Below the pieces are notes generated by a model that saw only the letters and a program-made list of their open reading frames with translations, did no database searches and was not told where the DNA came from. This document shows, piece after piece, positions 8,315 through 18,314 of a DNA stretch of 33,864 nt. The stretch's first letter is position 1. Every line of letters starts with the position of its first letter. Made by a program: the position numbers and the translations under genes. Origin of the DNA: Kiritimatiellales bacterium (GTDB taxonomy: Bacteria; Verrucomicrobiota; Kiritimatiellia; UBA8416; JAIOPI01); contig CAMFEP010000006.1 of assembly GCA_945949405.1 (NCBI GenBank), positions 1 through 33,864 on the forward strand, in the 5' to 3' direction.

Positions 8315-9398
8315 CCGGGTGTCATATCGCCGTCGCGCGGCGTGGGAGCTGGATAATGATGTGCTGCGCGTGACGCTGCTGGCCGGGGGCGGCCATATCG
8401 CGCGCGTGGTGTTGCATGGGCGCGAGGAAGTCAATCCACTGTGGCAAACACCGTGGCCGACCTACGAACCCTGGGCCGTCACGCCGCGCATTGAAAAACA
8501 ATACGGTTCGCGCCTGCTGGCCGGGATCGCGGGGCACAACCTGTGCCTGGGCTGGTTTGGTGATCCCTCGGCGGAGGAGACGCGCGCGGGTATGGGGTGC
8601 CATGGCGAAGCGCCGGTCGCGCGCTGGCGGCGCGTGAGTCAGCGGGTTGCGAGGAACCGCTTGCAACTCGTGCTGGCCTGCGACCTGCCCGCCGCGCAGA
8701 TGCGCGTGACGCGTACGCTCACGATGTTGCCGGATGAGTGCAATGTGCGGGTGTGCGACACGGTGCAAAACATGTCGCGGCGCGATTTGCCCTATACGCT
8801 GTGCCAGCACGTCACGATCGGGCCGCCGTTTCTCGATCCCGGCGTGACGGTGGTGGATATGCCGGCCACCACGGGGCATACGTTTCCCGGGGTTTTCAGC
8901 GTGCGCCAGCGGCTCAAGGCAGATGCGTCTTTCGCGTGGCCGCGCGGTCCCGGCGCGAAGGGGGGCGCGGTGGATTTGCGCCGGCTGGGAACGCGCGCGT
9001 CGTCGGACTTTTCGGCGCAATTGATAGATCCACGTCGGGAGCATGCCTGGGTCAGTGCGTTGAATCCAAAATTGGGGCTGATGCTGGCCTATGTCTGGCG
9101 GCGGGAGGACTATCCCTGGGTGGGAAACTGGGAGGAAAACCGCGCGCGGCGTTCGGCGCCCTGGAACGGGCGGACGCTGGCGCGCGGACTGGAATTCGCC
9201 AACACGCCGTTCCCCGTGAGTCTGCGCGCGGCGGTGGATCGCGGCACGTTCCAGGGGCAGAAAACCTTTCGCTGGCTGCCCGCGCGGTGTAAGCTTTCGA
9301 CGGAGTGCATGATGCTTCTGTTGCCCGTTCCTACGGATGTGGAGGGCGTGGAAGACATTCGCCCCGTCACGGGTGGGTTTGAAGTGGATCTGCGGTGA
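8304..9398 (+). CDS. Galactose mutarotase/aldose-epimerase-like protein
   Basis: Starts inside the end of the preceding gene (11-nt overlap) with GAGGAGG SD at about 8290-8297; beta-rich fold, TLCQHVTIGPPFLDPGV. Confidence 0.55.
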   Translation: MKISRVSYRRRAAWELDNDVLRVTLLAGGGHIARVVLHGREEVNPLWQTPWPTYEPWAVTPRIEKQYGSRLLAGIAGHNLCLGWFGDPSAEETRAGMGCHGEAPVARWRRVSQRVARNRLQLVLACDLPAAQMRVTRTLTMLPDECNVRVCDTVQNMSRRDLPYTLCQHVTIGPPFLDPGVTVVDMPATTGHTFPGVFSVRQRLKADASFAWPRGPGAKGGAVDLRRLGTRASSDFSAQLIDPRREHAWVSALNPKLGLMLAYVWRREDYPWVGNWEENRARRSAPWNGRTLARGLEFANTPFPVSLRAAVDRGTFQGQKTFRWLPARCKLSTECMMLLLPVPTDVEGVEDIRPVTGGFEVDLR

Positions 9399-9411
9399 CA
9401 TGACGAACGGC

Positions 9412-9477
9412 GGGCTTCGCAAGCGAAGCCCCTACAAGCGCGGTACGGACCTGTAGGGGCGTCGCTTGCCGACGCCC
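9412..9477. repeat. REPIN-like nested inverted repeat
   Basis: GGGCTTCGCAAGCGAAGCCCCTACA ... TGTAGGGGCGTCGCTTGCCGACGCCC; each arm is itself palindromic. Confidence 0.8.
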
Positions 9478-9490
9478 ATGAAAGTGCAAA

Positions 9491-11227
9491 ATGAACGCGC
9501 GCGAACTGGAACGCAAGTCCTCGGCGGTGACGCTCTCCGACATGGAGGTCTTCATCTTTCCCGAGTTGATGTACAGCCTCGTGCTGGCGAACATCATGTC
9601 CTCGCGCATCTGGCGCTGGCGCCACGATCCCTGGTTTGCCGGGCTGGACAAGATGAAGCCCTACCGCCGCATCACGCGGCTGAAACAATTCATCATGGAT
9701 CACTACGCCTTCAACCTCGATCTCGACACATGGGGGCTAACCACCAAGGAGCGCGAAATCGCGCGCTTCCGCGACTTCATCGATGAGGGCGCGCTGGCGC
9801 AATCCAACGCACTTTTTGGCTACGAGGGCGACAAGTACTACTTCGACATCGATATCCGCACGCACTTCGGCCTCGATAAATACGAGGGGAATGTCGTGCC
9901 GTACTGGAAGACAGAAACGGTCGAGGCCATGGATGCGTTCCGCCACAAGCCCAACTATCCGGCGGGCGCGGGCGAGTGCGTATCGCTGGCCGCGCTGTAT
10001 GCCGCGGCGCTGTTCGTCATCGCGCGCGTGCCGCTCAAAAACATTTTCCTGATGGCCACGCCACTGCATTCGCAGAACTTCGTGGACATGGACGACGGCA
10101 TTCTGACCAACAACCGGCGCCTGGTGACGAAGACCATGTGGTTCAACGGCACGGCGCTGTCGGCGCAGGCGCGGCGTGCGCTGGAAAATGAGCGCGTCAC
10201 GATCGTGGCGCACGAGACAGGATGGGTGCACACGCTCTATCCCGGCGCATCGATCGAGCCGGAGGCTTACCAGCGCTTCTCGGAAAAATTGCGGAGCTTT
10301 TTGCGGACGCCGCTCACCGCTGAAATTCTCGGCAATTTCGTGCGCCACAGCACGCAGCTTCAAAAGTGCTACCAGGTCCGCTGGTTCAACCTGGGCGTGA
10401 ATCGATATATTGCCGCGGAAAAATTGCTGGCCTATGAGCAGGGCTGTTCGTTTCGTTTCAACGACGATACGCGCGAGAAGCTGATGGCGGAGGTGGCCGG
10501 CGAGGATTTCGAGGTCAACCCGCTGCCGGGGCGCATCGTGCTGGACGACGTCGAGAAATTCATTCGCGAGCAACAGATCAACCTGTGCGCCTCCGACGGC
10601 TTTGCGCGGCTCAAGGATCAATTTGCGACGCACTGCATGAATGCCGAGGCTGCCATCAAGGGGCTGTGCAACTTTTGCTATCTACAGCCGCGCCTGCCGG
10701 ACCTTGGCGCCAAGGAACTGCGCCGTGATCAGGCGCCGTTAGGGTTGACGACGGGTATGAATCGTGAGGAGATCATCGCGCGGATCGAAGGACTGCGCGA
10801 CCGCAACGAAGTAGCTGATCTGGCGTTCTATGCCTACCGCGATTTGAACCGGACAGATGCGGACCCATTCATCAAGGCGGCATTGGAGCGCAGCCCGGTG
10901 GCCGTGGCGGCCACGCGTGACATGGATGATGTCGCCGTGATCGGGCGGGTCAACCAATTGGCGGACGAATCGATTTACGACGATCCTGGCCGGCTGGCAC
11001 AGCCGGACGAAGTCTGGAATTACGGGCGGGGCGACGGCGCCGAGCGCGCGCTCCTGCTGGCGACGATTCTGGCGGCACGCCATCCGGACGAGGTGCTGCG
11101 CATCGAGGTCACGCCAAATGCGGCCACGTTGCACACGGGGACGCAAACGTTTGAATTTGCGAGCCGGAAGGGGCTGCGCCCGCAGACGTGGGGTTGCAGC
11201 GTACAGGCGCCGGCGGCGGTGGGTTGA
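9491..11227 (+). CDS. Hypothetical protein with possible transglutaminase-like Cys/His region
   Basis: 578 aa ORF; GAGECVSLAALYAAAL (Cys163) followed by FLMATPLHSQNFVDMDDG (His193) and ILTNNRRLVTKTMWFNG; family not recognised with certainty. Confidence 0.6.
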   Translation: MNARELERKSSAVTLSDMEVFIFPELMYSLVLANIMSSRIWRWRHDPWFAGLDKMKPYRRITRLKQFIMDHYAFNLDLDTWGLTTKEREIARFRDFIDEGALAQSNALFGYEGDKYYFDIDIRTHFGLDKYEGNVVPYWKTETVEAMDAFRHKPNYPAGAGECVSLAALYAAALFVIARVPLKNIFLMATPLHSQNFVDMDDGILTNNRRLVTKTMWFNGTALSAQARRALENERVTIVAHETGWVHTLYPGASIEPEAYQRFSEKLRSFLRTPLTAEILGNFVRHSTQLQKCYQVRWFNLGVNRYIAAEKLLAYEQGCSFRFNDDTREKLMAEVAGEDFEVNPLPGRIVLDDVEKFIREQQINLCASDGFARLKDQFATHCMNAEAAIKGLCNFCYLQPRLPDLGAKELRRDQAPLGLTTGMNREEIIARIEGLRDRNEVADLAFYAYRDLNRTDADPFIKAALERSPVAVAATRDMDDVAVIGRVNQLADESIYDDPGRLAQPDEVWNYGRGDGAERALLLATILAARHPDEVLRIEVTPNAATLHTGTQTFEFASRKGLRPQTWGCSVQAPAAVG

Positions 11228-11250
11228 CGGCGCGCATGGAGAAGGGTTGC

Positions 11251-12585
11251 ATGACGCGCGAAGCCATTGTGCTCAATGCCGAGACGGTGCGGGCCATTTG
11301 CCTGGAGGAGGGTGCCGACGACGCGGGGTTTGTCGATTCGGAGCGCGCGGCGCTGGGCGCAGAGCGGGAGGAAATCCGCATGGTGTTGCCGGGCGTGCGC
11401 AGCATCATCTCCATCTGTTGCCGTGTTAATCCTGAAAGCATGCGCGCGCCGCCGCGGCATTACGCCAACGACGAAACCCGGCGGGTGATCCACGACATCA
11501 CGGACGTGGCGCGGCGGATATTGGCCCGCCTGCGCGACGAACAGGGCGTGCGCGGCCTGGTGCCGCCCGTGTCCTTTCCCATGGATACGTCTCGCTGGCC
11601 GGCGAAGATGTGGGAGGTCAGCCACAAGCCGATCGCCGTGCAGGCCGGTCTGGGGCATATGGGCGTGCACCGAAGCGTGATCCATCCAAAACTTGGAAGC
11701 TACATTCTGCTCGAGTCGATCCTGATTGACGCGGTCATTGACCGGTACCATCAGCCGCTGGAGACCAGCCCCTGCACGAACTGCATGTTGTGCGTGATGG
11801 CCTGTCCCGTCGGCGCGATTTCGGCCACGGCGCCGTTCGATGTGAATGCCTGCGTGACGCACAACTACCGGGAATTTTTGAGCGGCTTTCAGGACTGGGT
11901 GGACGACCTGACCAACAGTGAAAACGCCGCCGTGTACCGGCGCAACGTCGGAGAGCCGGAAACGCTATCCTGGTGGCAATCGCTGGCGCACGGGCCGAAC
12001 TATAAATCGTCCTATTGCATCGCGGTGTGTCCGGCGGGGACGGACAACATCGGGCCCTTTCGCGAGGCCCCGCGCGACTATCTGGAGCGCGTGGTGCAGC
12101 CGCTGACCGAGCGCCGGGAGTTGGTCTATGTGATGCCGGGATCGGCGGCCGAAAAAGCCGTGGCGCGGCATCCCAACAAGCAGGTGCGGCACGTGCGCTC
12201 CCCCCGCCATTTGCGGCGCGAGGCCGGCTGCGTGATCTTGCAGCGATTTTCGCGGCTGAAGGCGGACAACATCACCGTGCGCCCGTTTATGATGAATCTG
12301 GAATTCACGGGGAAGGAGCCGATGGATGTGCATCTCAACGCGATGCCCGCGTGGATCGCGGTGACCTATCGATTCCGAAATGAAACGCCGTCCATGTTGC
12401 GCGTGGACTCGGAGACTTTTCTGGTGGTGTTTGGGAGCCCGAACGCGGGCGGGTTTGTGGCGGGGTTCGCGTGGGCGCTGCTGCGCGGGCGGTTTCGCTA
12501 TCGTGGCAAGTCGGGCGTGTTGTTGTCGTTCCTGCGGGTGTCCTTGCGTGTATTGGGGCCAAGCCCGGTGATGGGGAGTGTTTGA
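11251..12585 (+). CDS. QueG-like 4Fe-4S protein with SCP2-like C-terminal region
   Basis: CTNCMLCVMACPVGAI and YCIAVCPAGTDNIGPF double-cluster motifs; SD gagaaggg upstream of ATG 11251; C-terminal LRVDSETFLVVF...RFRYRGKSGVLLSFLRV. Confidence 0.75.
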   Translation: MTREAIVLNAETVRAICLEEGADDAGFVDSERAALGAEREEIRMVLPGVRSIISICCRVNPESMRAPPRHYANDETRRVIHDITDVARRILARLRDEQGVRGLVPPVSFPMDTSRWPAKMWEVSHKPIAVQAGLGHMGVHRSVIHPKLGSYILLESILIDAVIDRYHQPLETSPCTNCMLCVMACPVGAISATAPFDVNACVTHNYREFLSGFQDWVDDLTNSENAAVYRRNVGEPETLSWWQSLAHGPNYKSSYCIAVCPAGTDNIGPFREAPRDYLERVVQPLTERRELVYVMPGSAAEKAVARHPNKQVRHVRSPRHLRREAGCVILQRFSRLKADNITVRPFMMNLEFTGKEPMDVHLNAMPAWIAVTYRFRNETPSMLRVDSETFLVVFGSPNAGGFVAGFAWALLRGRFRYRGKSGVLLSFLRVSLRVLGPSPVMGSV

Positions 12586-12612
12586 GCGGGCAAGGCGGGG
12601 CCGGCGGAATTG

Positions 12613-12644
12613 GAACGGCGCGCCCGGCGGTCGCGCCCTACCTC
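12613..12644 (+). repeat. Dispersed GC-rich intergenic element, related copy
   Basis: gaacggcgcgcccggcggtcgcgccctacctc between convergent genes. Confidence 0.65.
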
Positions 12645-12660
12645 AAAAATTCCGTTTGCT

Positions 12661-13599
12661 TCAAGTCGTGGGTTTTCCGCGCTGGTAGTGCTGGCCACGC
12701 GCGCTGGTATCGGCCGGGACATTGACATCCCACACGAGCCCCAGGCGCCGCAACACCACGATTACCCACCAAGTCGGATCAAATTCCCACCAGCGCAGGC
12801 CCACCTTCGCAGAGGCCGGGAAGGCGTGATGATTGTTGTGCCAGCCGTCACCCAAAAACAGGATGGCCACCAGCACGTTGTTACGGCTGCGATCCTCGGT
12901 TTCGAAGGGACGCGTGCCGATCGTGTGGCAAAGGGTGACGATGCCCCACCACAGCGCGTGCTGACCGCAGAACATGCGTACGAGGCCGCCCCAGACGAAA
13001 CCGGTCCAGGCGCCATGCCAGCTTGCGGTCAGCGCGCCGCCCACCAGCGCCGGAAAGGCAAGCCCAAGTAGAACCCACCAGATGTACTGTTGATCGATGG
13101 CGCGTAGATCCGCTTCGCGCAGCAGATCCTTCGCGTGGAGGACGGAGTGCGCCGCGGTGTAGTCGGGTTTGAACATCCAGCCGATGTGCGCATGCCACCA
13201 GCCGGCCAGGCCTTCGTGGGGCGCATTCGGCGAGTGCGGGTCGCCGGGCTGGTCGCTGAACGCATGGTGGCGGCGGTGGATGGCGGACCACCAGATGGGC
13301 GGGCCATCGGCGGCCATGGCGCCCGCGACGACCAGCAGGCGCTTCAGCCACGGCCGGACTTTTAGCGCGCGGTGGGTCAGGTAGCGGTGGTAGCCCAGCT
13401 CTACGCCCAGGATGGTGAAGAGGTACATGCCGAGAAGGAGCGACAGGTCGATGGCGCTGATGCCTTCTTGCGCGAAGAGCCAGGCGGCATAGCCCACGCC
13501 CAGGACCGGCACCACGATCGTAGTCAGCGCCACGGCAATGTATAGAACACCGACGGACGCCGAGTGTTTTAGATCTGGAAGTTTATTCGGGGTGTTCAT
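12661..13599 (-). CDS. Acyl-CoA (delta-9-type) fatty acid desaturase
   Basis: Three histidine boxes HRYLTH, HRRHHAF, HNNHHAF; likely start MNTPNKLPD at 13599. Confidence 0.92.
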   Translation of the reverse strand: MNTPNKLPDLKHSASVGVLYIAVALTTIVVPVLGVGYAAWLFAQEGISAIDLSLLLGMYLFTILGVELGYHRYLTHRALKVRPWLKRLLVVAGAMAADGPPIWWSAIHRRHHAFSDQPGDPHSPNAPHEGLAGWWHAHIGWMFKPDYTAAHSVLHAKDLLREADLRAIDQQYIWWVLLGLAFPALVGGALTASWHGAWTGFVWGGLVRMFCGQHALWWGIVTLCHTIGTRPFETEDRSRNNVLVAILFLGDGWHNNHHAFPASAKVGLRWWEFDPTWWVIVVLRRLGLVWDVNVPADTSARGQHYQRGKPTT

Positions 13600-13760
13600 G
13601 TTAGGCGTATTCCCCCGGGCGGCGGCGGGGCGAATCGCATGACACGATACTTGCTTGCGGCAAGACTGGGAATACATAATGTCGTGGTGCCTCAAGTAGA
13701 GGCTGGGGAGGACTGTATATTTAATTTTTAAGGGCTGACCCCAGCGGGTTCGCCTCCAGA

Positions 13761-13795
13761 TTGACAAAAGGCCCACAGTGCCACTATAGTATCAC
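13761..13795 (+). promoter_or_regulatory. Sigma70-type promoter with palindromic operator for the TA pair
   Basis: TTGACA (13761-13766), 18-nt spacer, TATAGT (13785-13790); GTGccACTATAGTatCAC palindrome 13778-13795. Confidence 0.75.
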
Positions 13796-13796
13796 C

Positions 13797-14054
13797 ATGA
13801 AAACAGAACTCGTCACCACCCTCAAGCGCCAAGCCACGCGCCTGATCGCCGAGGTGCAGGAAGATCGCAGCCCCATGCTCATCACCGAGCATGGTCGACC
13901 CGCAGCCTACCTTGTTGATGTTCAGACTTTTGATGAACAGCAAAGCCGAATCCGCATTCTCGAGGGGATTGCACGGGGGGAGCAAGCCATACAGGAGAAG
14001 CGGACTGTTCCTCATGACCAGGCGAGAAAGAGGATGAAGCGATGGCTCGCCTGA
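13797..14054 (+). CDS. Type II antitoxin, Phd/YefM family
   Basis: MKTELVTTLKRQATRLIAEVQEDRSPMLITEHGRPAAYLVDVQTFDEQQSRI. Confidence 0.9.
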   Translation: MKTELVTTLKRQATRLIAEVQEDRSPMLITEHGRPAAYLVDVQTFDEQQSRIRILEGIARGEQAIQEKRTVPHDQARKRMKRWLA

Positions 14055-14347
14055 TCTGGACTGACCCAGCGCTCAACGATCTCGAAGCCATCGCCGAGTA
14101 CATTGCGCTTGATAACCCAGGTGCTGCGCAACGCTACGTTCAGAGGGTGTTCCGCGCCGTTGAGCGCCTCGCTGAGTTTCCCAAGTCCGGCTCGATTCCC
14201 CAAGAGATTTCAAACTTGCCGTACCGGCAAGTTGTTGTCCCTCCGTGCCGGATTTTCTATCGCATCGAGAAGCAGGACCTCTTTGTCGTTTTTGTGATGA
14301 GGTCGGAACGGAAATTCCGCGAAAGCGAGTTGACGGCGAGAGGCTGA
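14042..14347 (+). CDS. Type II toxin, RelE/ParE family
   Basis: MARLIWTDPALNDLEAIAEYIALDNPGAAQRYVQRVFRAVERLAEFPKSG...YRQVVVPPCRIFYRIEKQDLFVVFVMRSERKF; overlaps antitoxin 3' end. Confidence 0.93.
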   Translation: MARLIWTDPALNDLEAIAEYIALDNPGAAQRYVQRVFRAVERLAEFPKSGSIPQEISNLPYRQVVVPPCRIFYRIEKQDLFVVFVMRSERKFRESELTARG

Positions 14348-14407
14348 GGCGAACAAGCCATCGGAGGTTTCCTCGCTCCGCTCGGAACCTCAACGGCGGC
14401 ATTCGCC
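14348..14407. other. Imperfect palindrome abutting the toxin stop codon
   Basis: GGCGAA (14348) / TTCGCC (14402) outer arms, GAGGTT (14364) / AACCTC (14386) inner arms; T6 run at about 14419-14424. Confidence 0.6.
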
Positions 14408-14553
14408 ATAACGAACCCTTTTTTATTCGGTCAACGATTTGATTTATTATATTTTGGACCAGCATTCTTTTGCTTACCAGGCGCGAGCTTGCTCGGCGCC
14501 AACGCCGGGCCACGACCAAGGTTGAGCCCTGCATAGAACCCAACAACTCCGCC

Positions 14554-15497
<944 letters not shown>

Positions 15498-15501
<4 letters not shown>

Positions 15502-15953
15502 GGTTTTCCGGCGCCGATGATGACTTCGTGTGGATTGACCAGCGGTTCCTCTTCCGGGATGGCGTCGACTCTACGCAAGATCGCCCAAAGCGCCACCAGC
15601 AAAATCACGGCCACCAGCAGCGACACGAGAACATGATGGGTGCGCAGCCAATCACGAACGGGATGCATGACGGACCAGACCAAGCGTTCGCGGCGGTCCG
15701 GCGAGACATGTTGCGGGATGGCGGAATCGGTGGCGGCTGCCGCGCGCAGGGCCATGACGGTCTCGCGCAGCTCGGCGGCCTGAGCGCGGCAGGCGGGGCA
15801 GCGGCCCAAATGGCGCCGCACGAGGTCCGCGCGGGACGGTTCGAGTTCGTGGGAGACGAAATCGAAGAGCAATTCCTGGATGTCCGCGCATTTGCCGCCC
15901 GTGATATCCGGTTCTCCTGGATCTGTGTGATTCTTCGACATGCTGTGCCTCAT
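15498..15953 (-). CDS. Zinc-finger anti-sigma factor (zf-HC2-like), single TM
   Basis: FVSHELEPSRADLVRRHLGRCPACRAQ; TM VLVSLLVAVILLVALWAIL; 4-nt overlaps with both neighbours. Confidence 0.85.
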
Positions 15954-16501
15954 GGCCCTTGTTGCCCGCGGCGGGCGTGGAGCGCCGCCGCCAGCTTCTT
16001 CATCGCGTGGTGTAACAGATACCCAATATACGAGCCTGTCAGTCCTGTGATTTCGGTAATTTCGCGATACGACTTTTCTTCATACACCTTCAGGATCACC
16101 AGTTGCCGATCGCGGAGGTCCAGGGATTGCAGTGCCAGCGCGGCGGCCTCGGCCTCCTCGCTGATGCGGAAGGCGGTGCCGCGGTCGGGCGGCAATTCCT
16201 GGGGGCGTTCCGCCGCTTCCTTTTCGTGCAGCACCCGCAGTCGTGATTCGTGGCGCAGATGGTCGACGGCGGCGTTGTGGGTCACGCGGTAGAGCCAGGA
16301 TGAAATCTGCGGGCTGGGTTCGAGCGCGTCGCGCCAGTTGCGCAGCAGGCGCAGAAACGCATTCTGGACGACATCCTGGGCGGCGTCCGTATCGCGCAGC
16401 AAGCGCGTGGCATAGCGCAGGAGCGGCGCTTCGTAGGTTTCCACGAGGCGCTCGAAGGCGGCGAGTTTTTCGGCCTGCGGGTTGTGGGGGGCGGGATTCA
16501 C
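15950..16501 (-). CDS. ECF-type RNA polymerase sigma factor
   Basis: DAAQDVVQNAFLRLLRNW region 2; LDLRDRQLVILKVYEEKSYREITEITGL region 4. Confidence 0.93.
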   Translation of the reverse strand: MNPAPHNPQAEKLAAFERLVETYEAPLLRYATRLLRDTDAAQDVVQNAFLRLLRNWRDALEPSPQISSWLYRVTHNAAVDHLRHESRLRVLHEKEAAERPQELPPDRGTAFRISEEAEAAALALQSLDLRDRQLVILKVYEEKSYREITEITGLTGSYIGYLLHHAMKKLAAALHARRGQQGP

Positions 16502-16559
16502 GGCGTCTTACTTTAGAGAACGAATTTCGTGCCGGGGGCCTTAGGCTGGGCAGGCGAAC

Positions 16560-16588
16560 GCCCGCGCGCGGAGCGCCCGGGCCACCTC
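16560..16588 (+). repeat. Dispersed GC-rich intergenic element, copy B
   Basis: gcccgCgcgcggagcgcccgggccacctc; 28/29 identical to 7052-7080. Confidence 0.85.
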
Positions 16589-16596
16589 GGAATGGT

Positions 16597-18174
16597 TCAC
16601 AGCGCGAAGGAGAAGGCGGAAATGGCTTCGATGGTGCGGCTGATGTCCTGCACGATTTCGGGTGCGGGGGCGCGGTTGATTTTCATGATCACGAGCGAGC
16701 GGTTCGTGCGGGCGTGGTGCGGGTTGCGCATGTCCTCGATGTTGATGCCGGCGGCGGCGAGTTTGGCGCCAATCGTGCCGATCACGCCGGGGCGGTCGTC
16801 GTAGAGGAGCATGAGCATGTCGCCCGCGGGCTCGAAATAGAGTTTATCGAATTCGTTGATGCGCGAGACCATCAGGTTGCCTTCGGTCACGGTGCCGCGC
16901 ACGCTGATGTGCTTGAGCACGTCGGAGTCCGTCTCGCTGGTGATATCCAGCGTGATCGAGTTGCCGTAGCCCTTTTCCTGGTCCACGCGGCGGTTGTTAT
17001 AGGTGATGCCATGGTCCGCGAGGAAGACGCGAGCCGCGCGGTAATCCATGCTGGGCACGAAATCCTCCCAGATGCCGGCCACGAGGGGGACGAGCAGCCA
17101 GTCGCTATATTTTTCCAAGGCGCCGTAAAACGACGTTTCGATCTGTTTCAGCGGCATGACGCGCCCCAGAATCGAGCGGCACATGCGCGCGAGGATGTTG
17201 GCCAGCTCGCAGTAGGTGCGGTCGAGGCCTTCGGGGATGTCGCGATTGACGATGAAGCTGGTGATGCCCTTGCGGTCGAGGCCGATCAACTGTTCGGCCG
17301 CCTGGCGGGCGGCGTTGCTGTTGGCTTCCTGGGTGCTCGCGCCCAGGTGGGGCAGCATGATGTCCGCGAGGTCCGCGACGCTTTTGGGGCCGGCCTCGTC
17401 CTTCTCGTACACGTCATTAAGGAAGTGCAGGCCGCGGGCCTGCTTGGCGGCGCGCAAGGCGGCTTCGTCGATCACGCCGGAGCGCGCGCAATTAATAATC
17501 GTGGCGCCGCGCTTCATCAGGCCGAGCAGGCGGGCGCCGACCAGGCCGCGGGTGTTTTCGTTTTCGGGCAGGTGCAGGGTGATGTAGTCGCAGCGGCTGA
17601 AGAGCGTCTCCAGATCCACCCACTCCGCGCCGAGTTCGCGCGCGCGATCGCTGCCGACGAGCGGGTCATAGCCGAGGAGGGTGACTTCGAAGCCGGAGAG
17701 GCGCCGCGCCACGAGGCGGCCGATATTGCCGAGGCCCATGATGCCCACGGTTTTGTGCGCCAGTTCGCGGCCCATGAACTTCGTCTTTTCCCATTCCCCG
17801 GCACGGGCGGAACGATCCGCCGCGATGATGTGGCGCGCATCCGCGAGCATCAGCGCCACGACTTCCTCCGCGACGGCGTTGGAATTGGCGCCGGGGGTGT
17901 TCATGACGTCAATGCCGCGCTTGCGGGCGTGGCCGATGTCGATCGTGTTGTAGCCGGCGCCGGCGCGGACGATCAGCTTGAGGGCGGGCAGGGCGTCGAG
18001 GATCGCGGGGGTCACGTCTTCGCTGCGCACGATGAGGGCATACGCGTCCGGGTGGCGGGTGACCTGTTGCGCGAGGGGCGTGGCGGGGTCCTGGATGACC
18101 TCGTATTGTCCGTCGGCCCGGAGGGTTTCCGCAGCGATCGCGTCGAGTTTGGTCGGAATCAGAACTTTTTTCAT
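16597..18174 (-). CDS. serA: D-3-phosphoglycerate dehydrogenase with C-terminal ACT domain
   Basis: MKKVLIPTKLDAIAAETL; VGIMGLGNIGRLVARRL; NCARSGVIDEAAL; LPHLGASTQEA; ACT domain LLYDDRPGVIGTIGAKLAAAGINIEDM. Confidence 0.95.
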   Translation of the reverse strand: MKKVLIPTKLDAIAAETLRADGQYEVIQDPATPLAQQVTRHPDAYALIVRSEDVTPAILDALPALKLIVRAGAGYNTIDIGHARKRGIDVMNTPGANSNAVAEEVVALMLADARHIIAADRSARAGEWEKTKFMGRELAHKTVGIMGLGNIGRLVARRLSGFEVTLLGYDPLVGSDRARELGAEWVDLETLFSRCDYITLHLPENENTRGLVGARLLGLMKRGATIINCARSGVIDEAALRAAKQARGLHFLNDVYEKDEAGPKSVADLADIMLPHLGASTQEANSNAARQAAEQLIGLDRKGITSFIVNRDIPEGLDRTYCELANILARMCRSILGRVMPLKQIETSFYGALEKYSDWLLVPLVAGIWEDFVPSMDYRAARVFLADHGITYNNRRVDQEKGYGNSITLDITSETDSDVLKHISVRGTVTEGNLMVSRINEFDKLYFEPAGDMLMLLYDDRPGVIGTIGAKLAAAGINIEDMRNPHHARTNRSLVIMKINRAPAPEIVQDISRTIEAISAFSFAL

Positions 18175-18314
18175 GCAATTTTTACGAATGTTGGCCGCGA
18201 TCCGGCCACGACCGGTGATGGCGGGAAACCCGAGCGCAAGCACCGAACGATAGCAAACGTGGGGACCGAATCAAGGCTTGACCCGGCTTGGGAGCCGCCG
18301 ATACGCTCGCGGGT

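Noticed and set aside
13600-13606. GTTAGGC core-site-like heptamer
   Set aside because: Isolated match at the desaturase start codon without an associated palindrome; expected by chance.
14348-14415. Integron attC site downstream of the TA pair
   Set aside because: The fold is attC-like, but the end boxes GGCGAAC and TTCGCC/CCATAAC do not fit RYYYAAC / GTTRRRY, and no integron integrase is seen.
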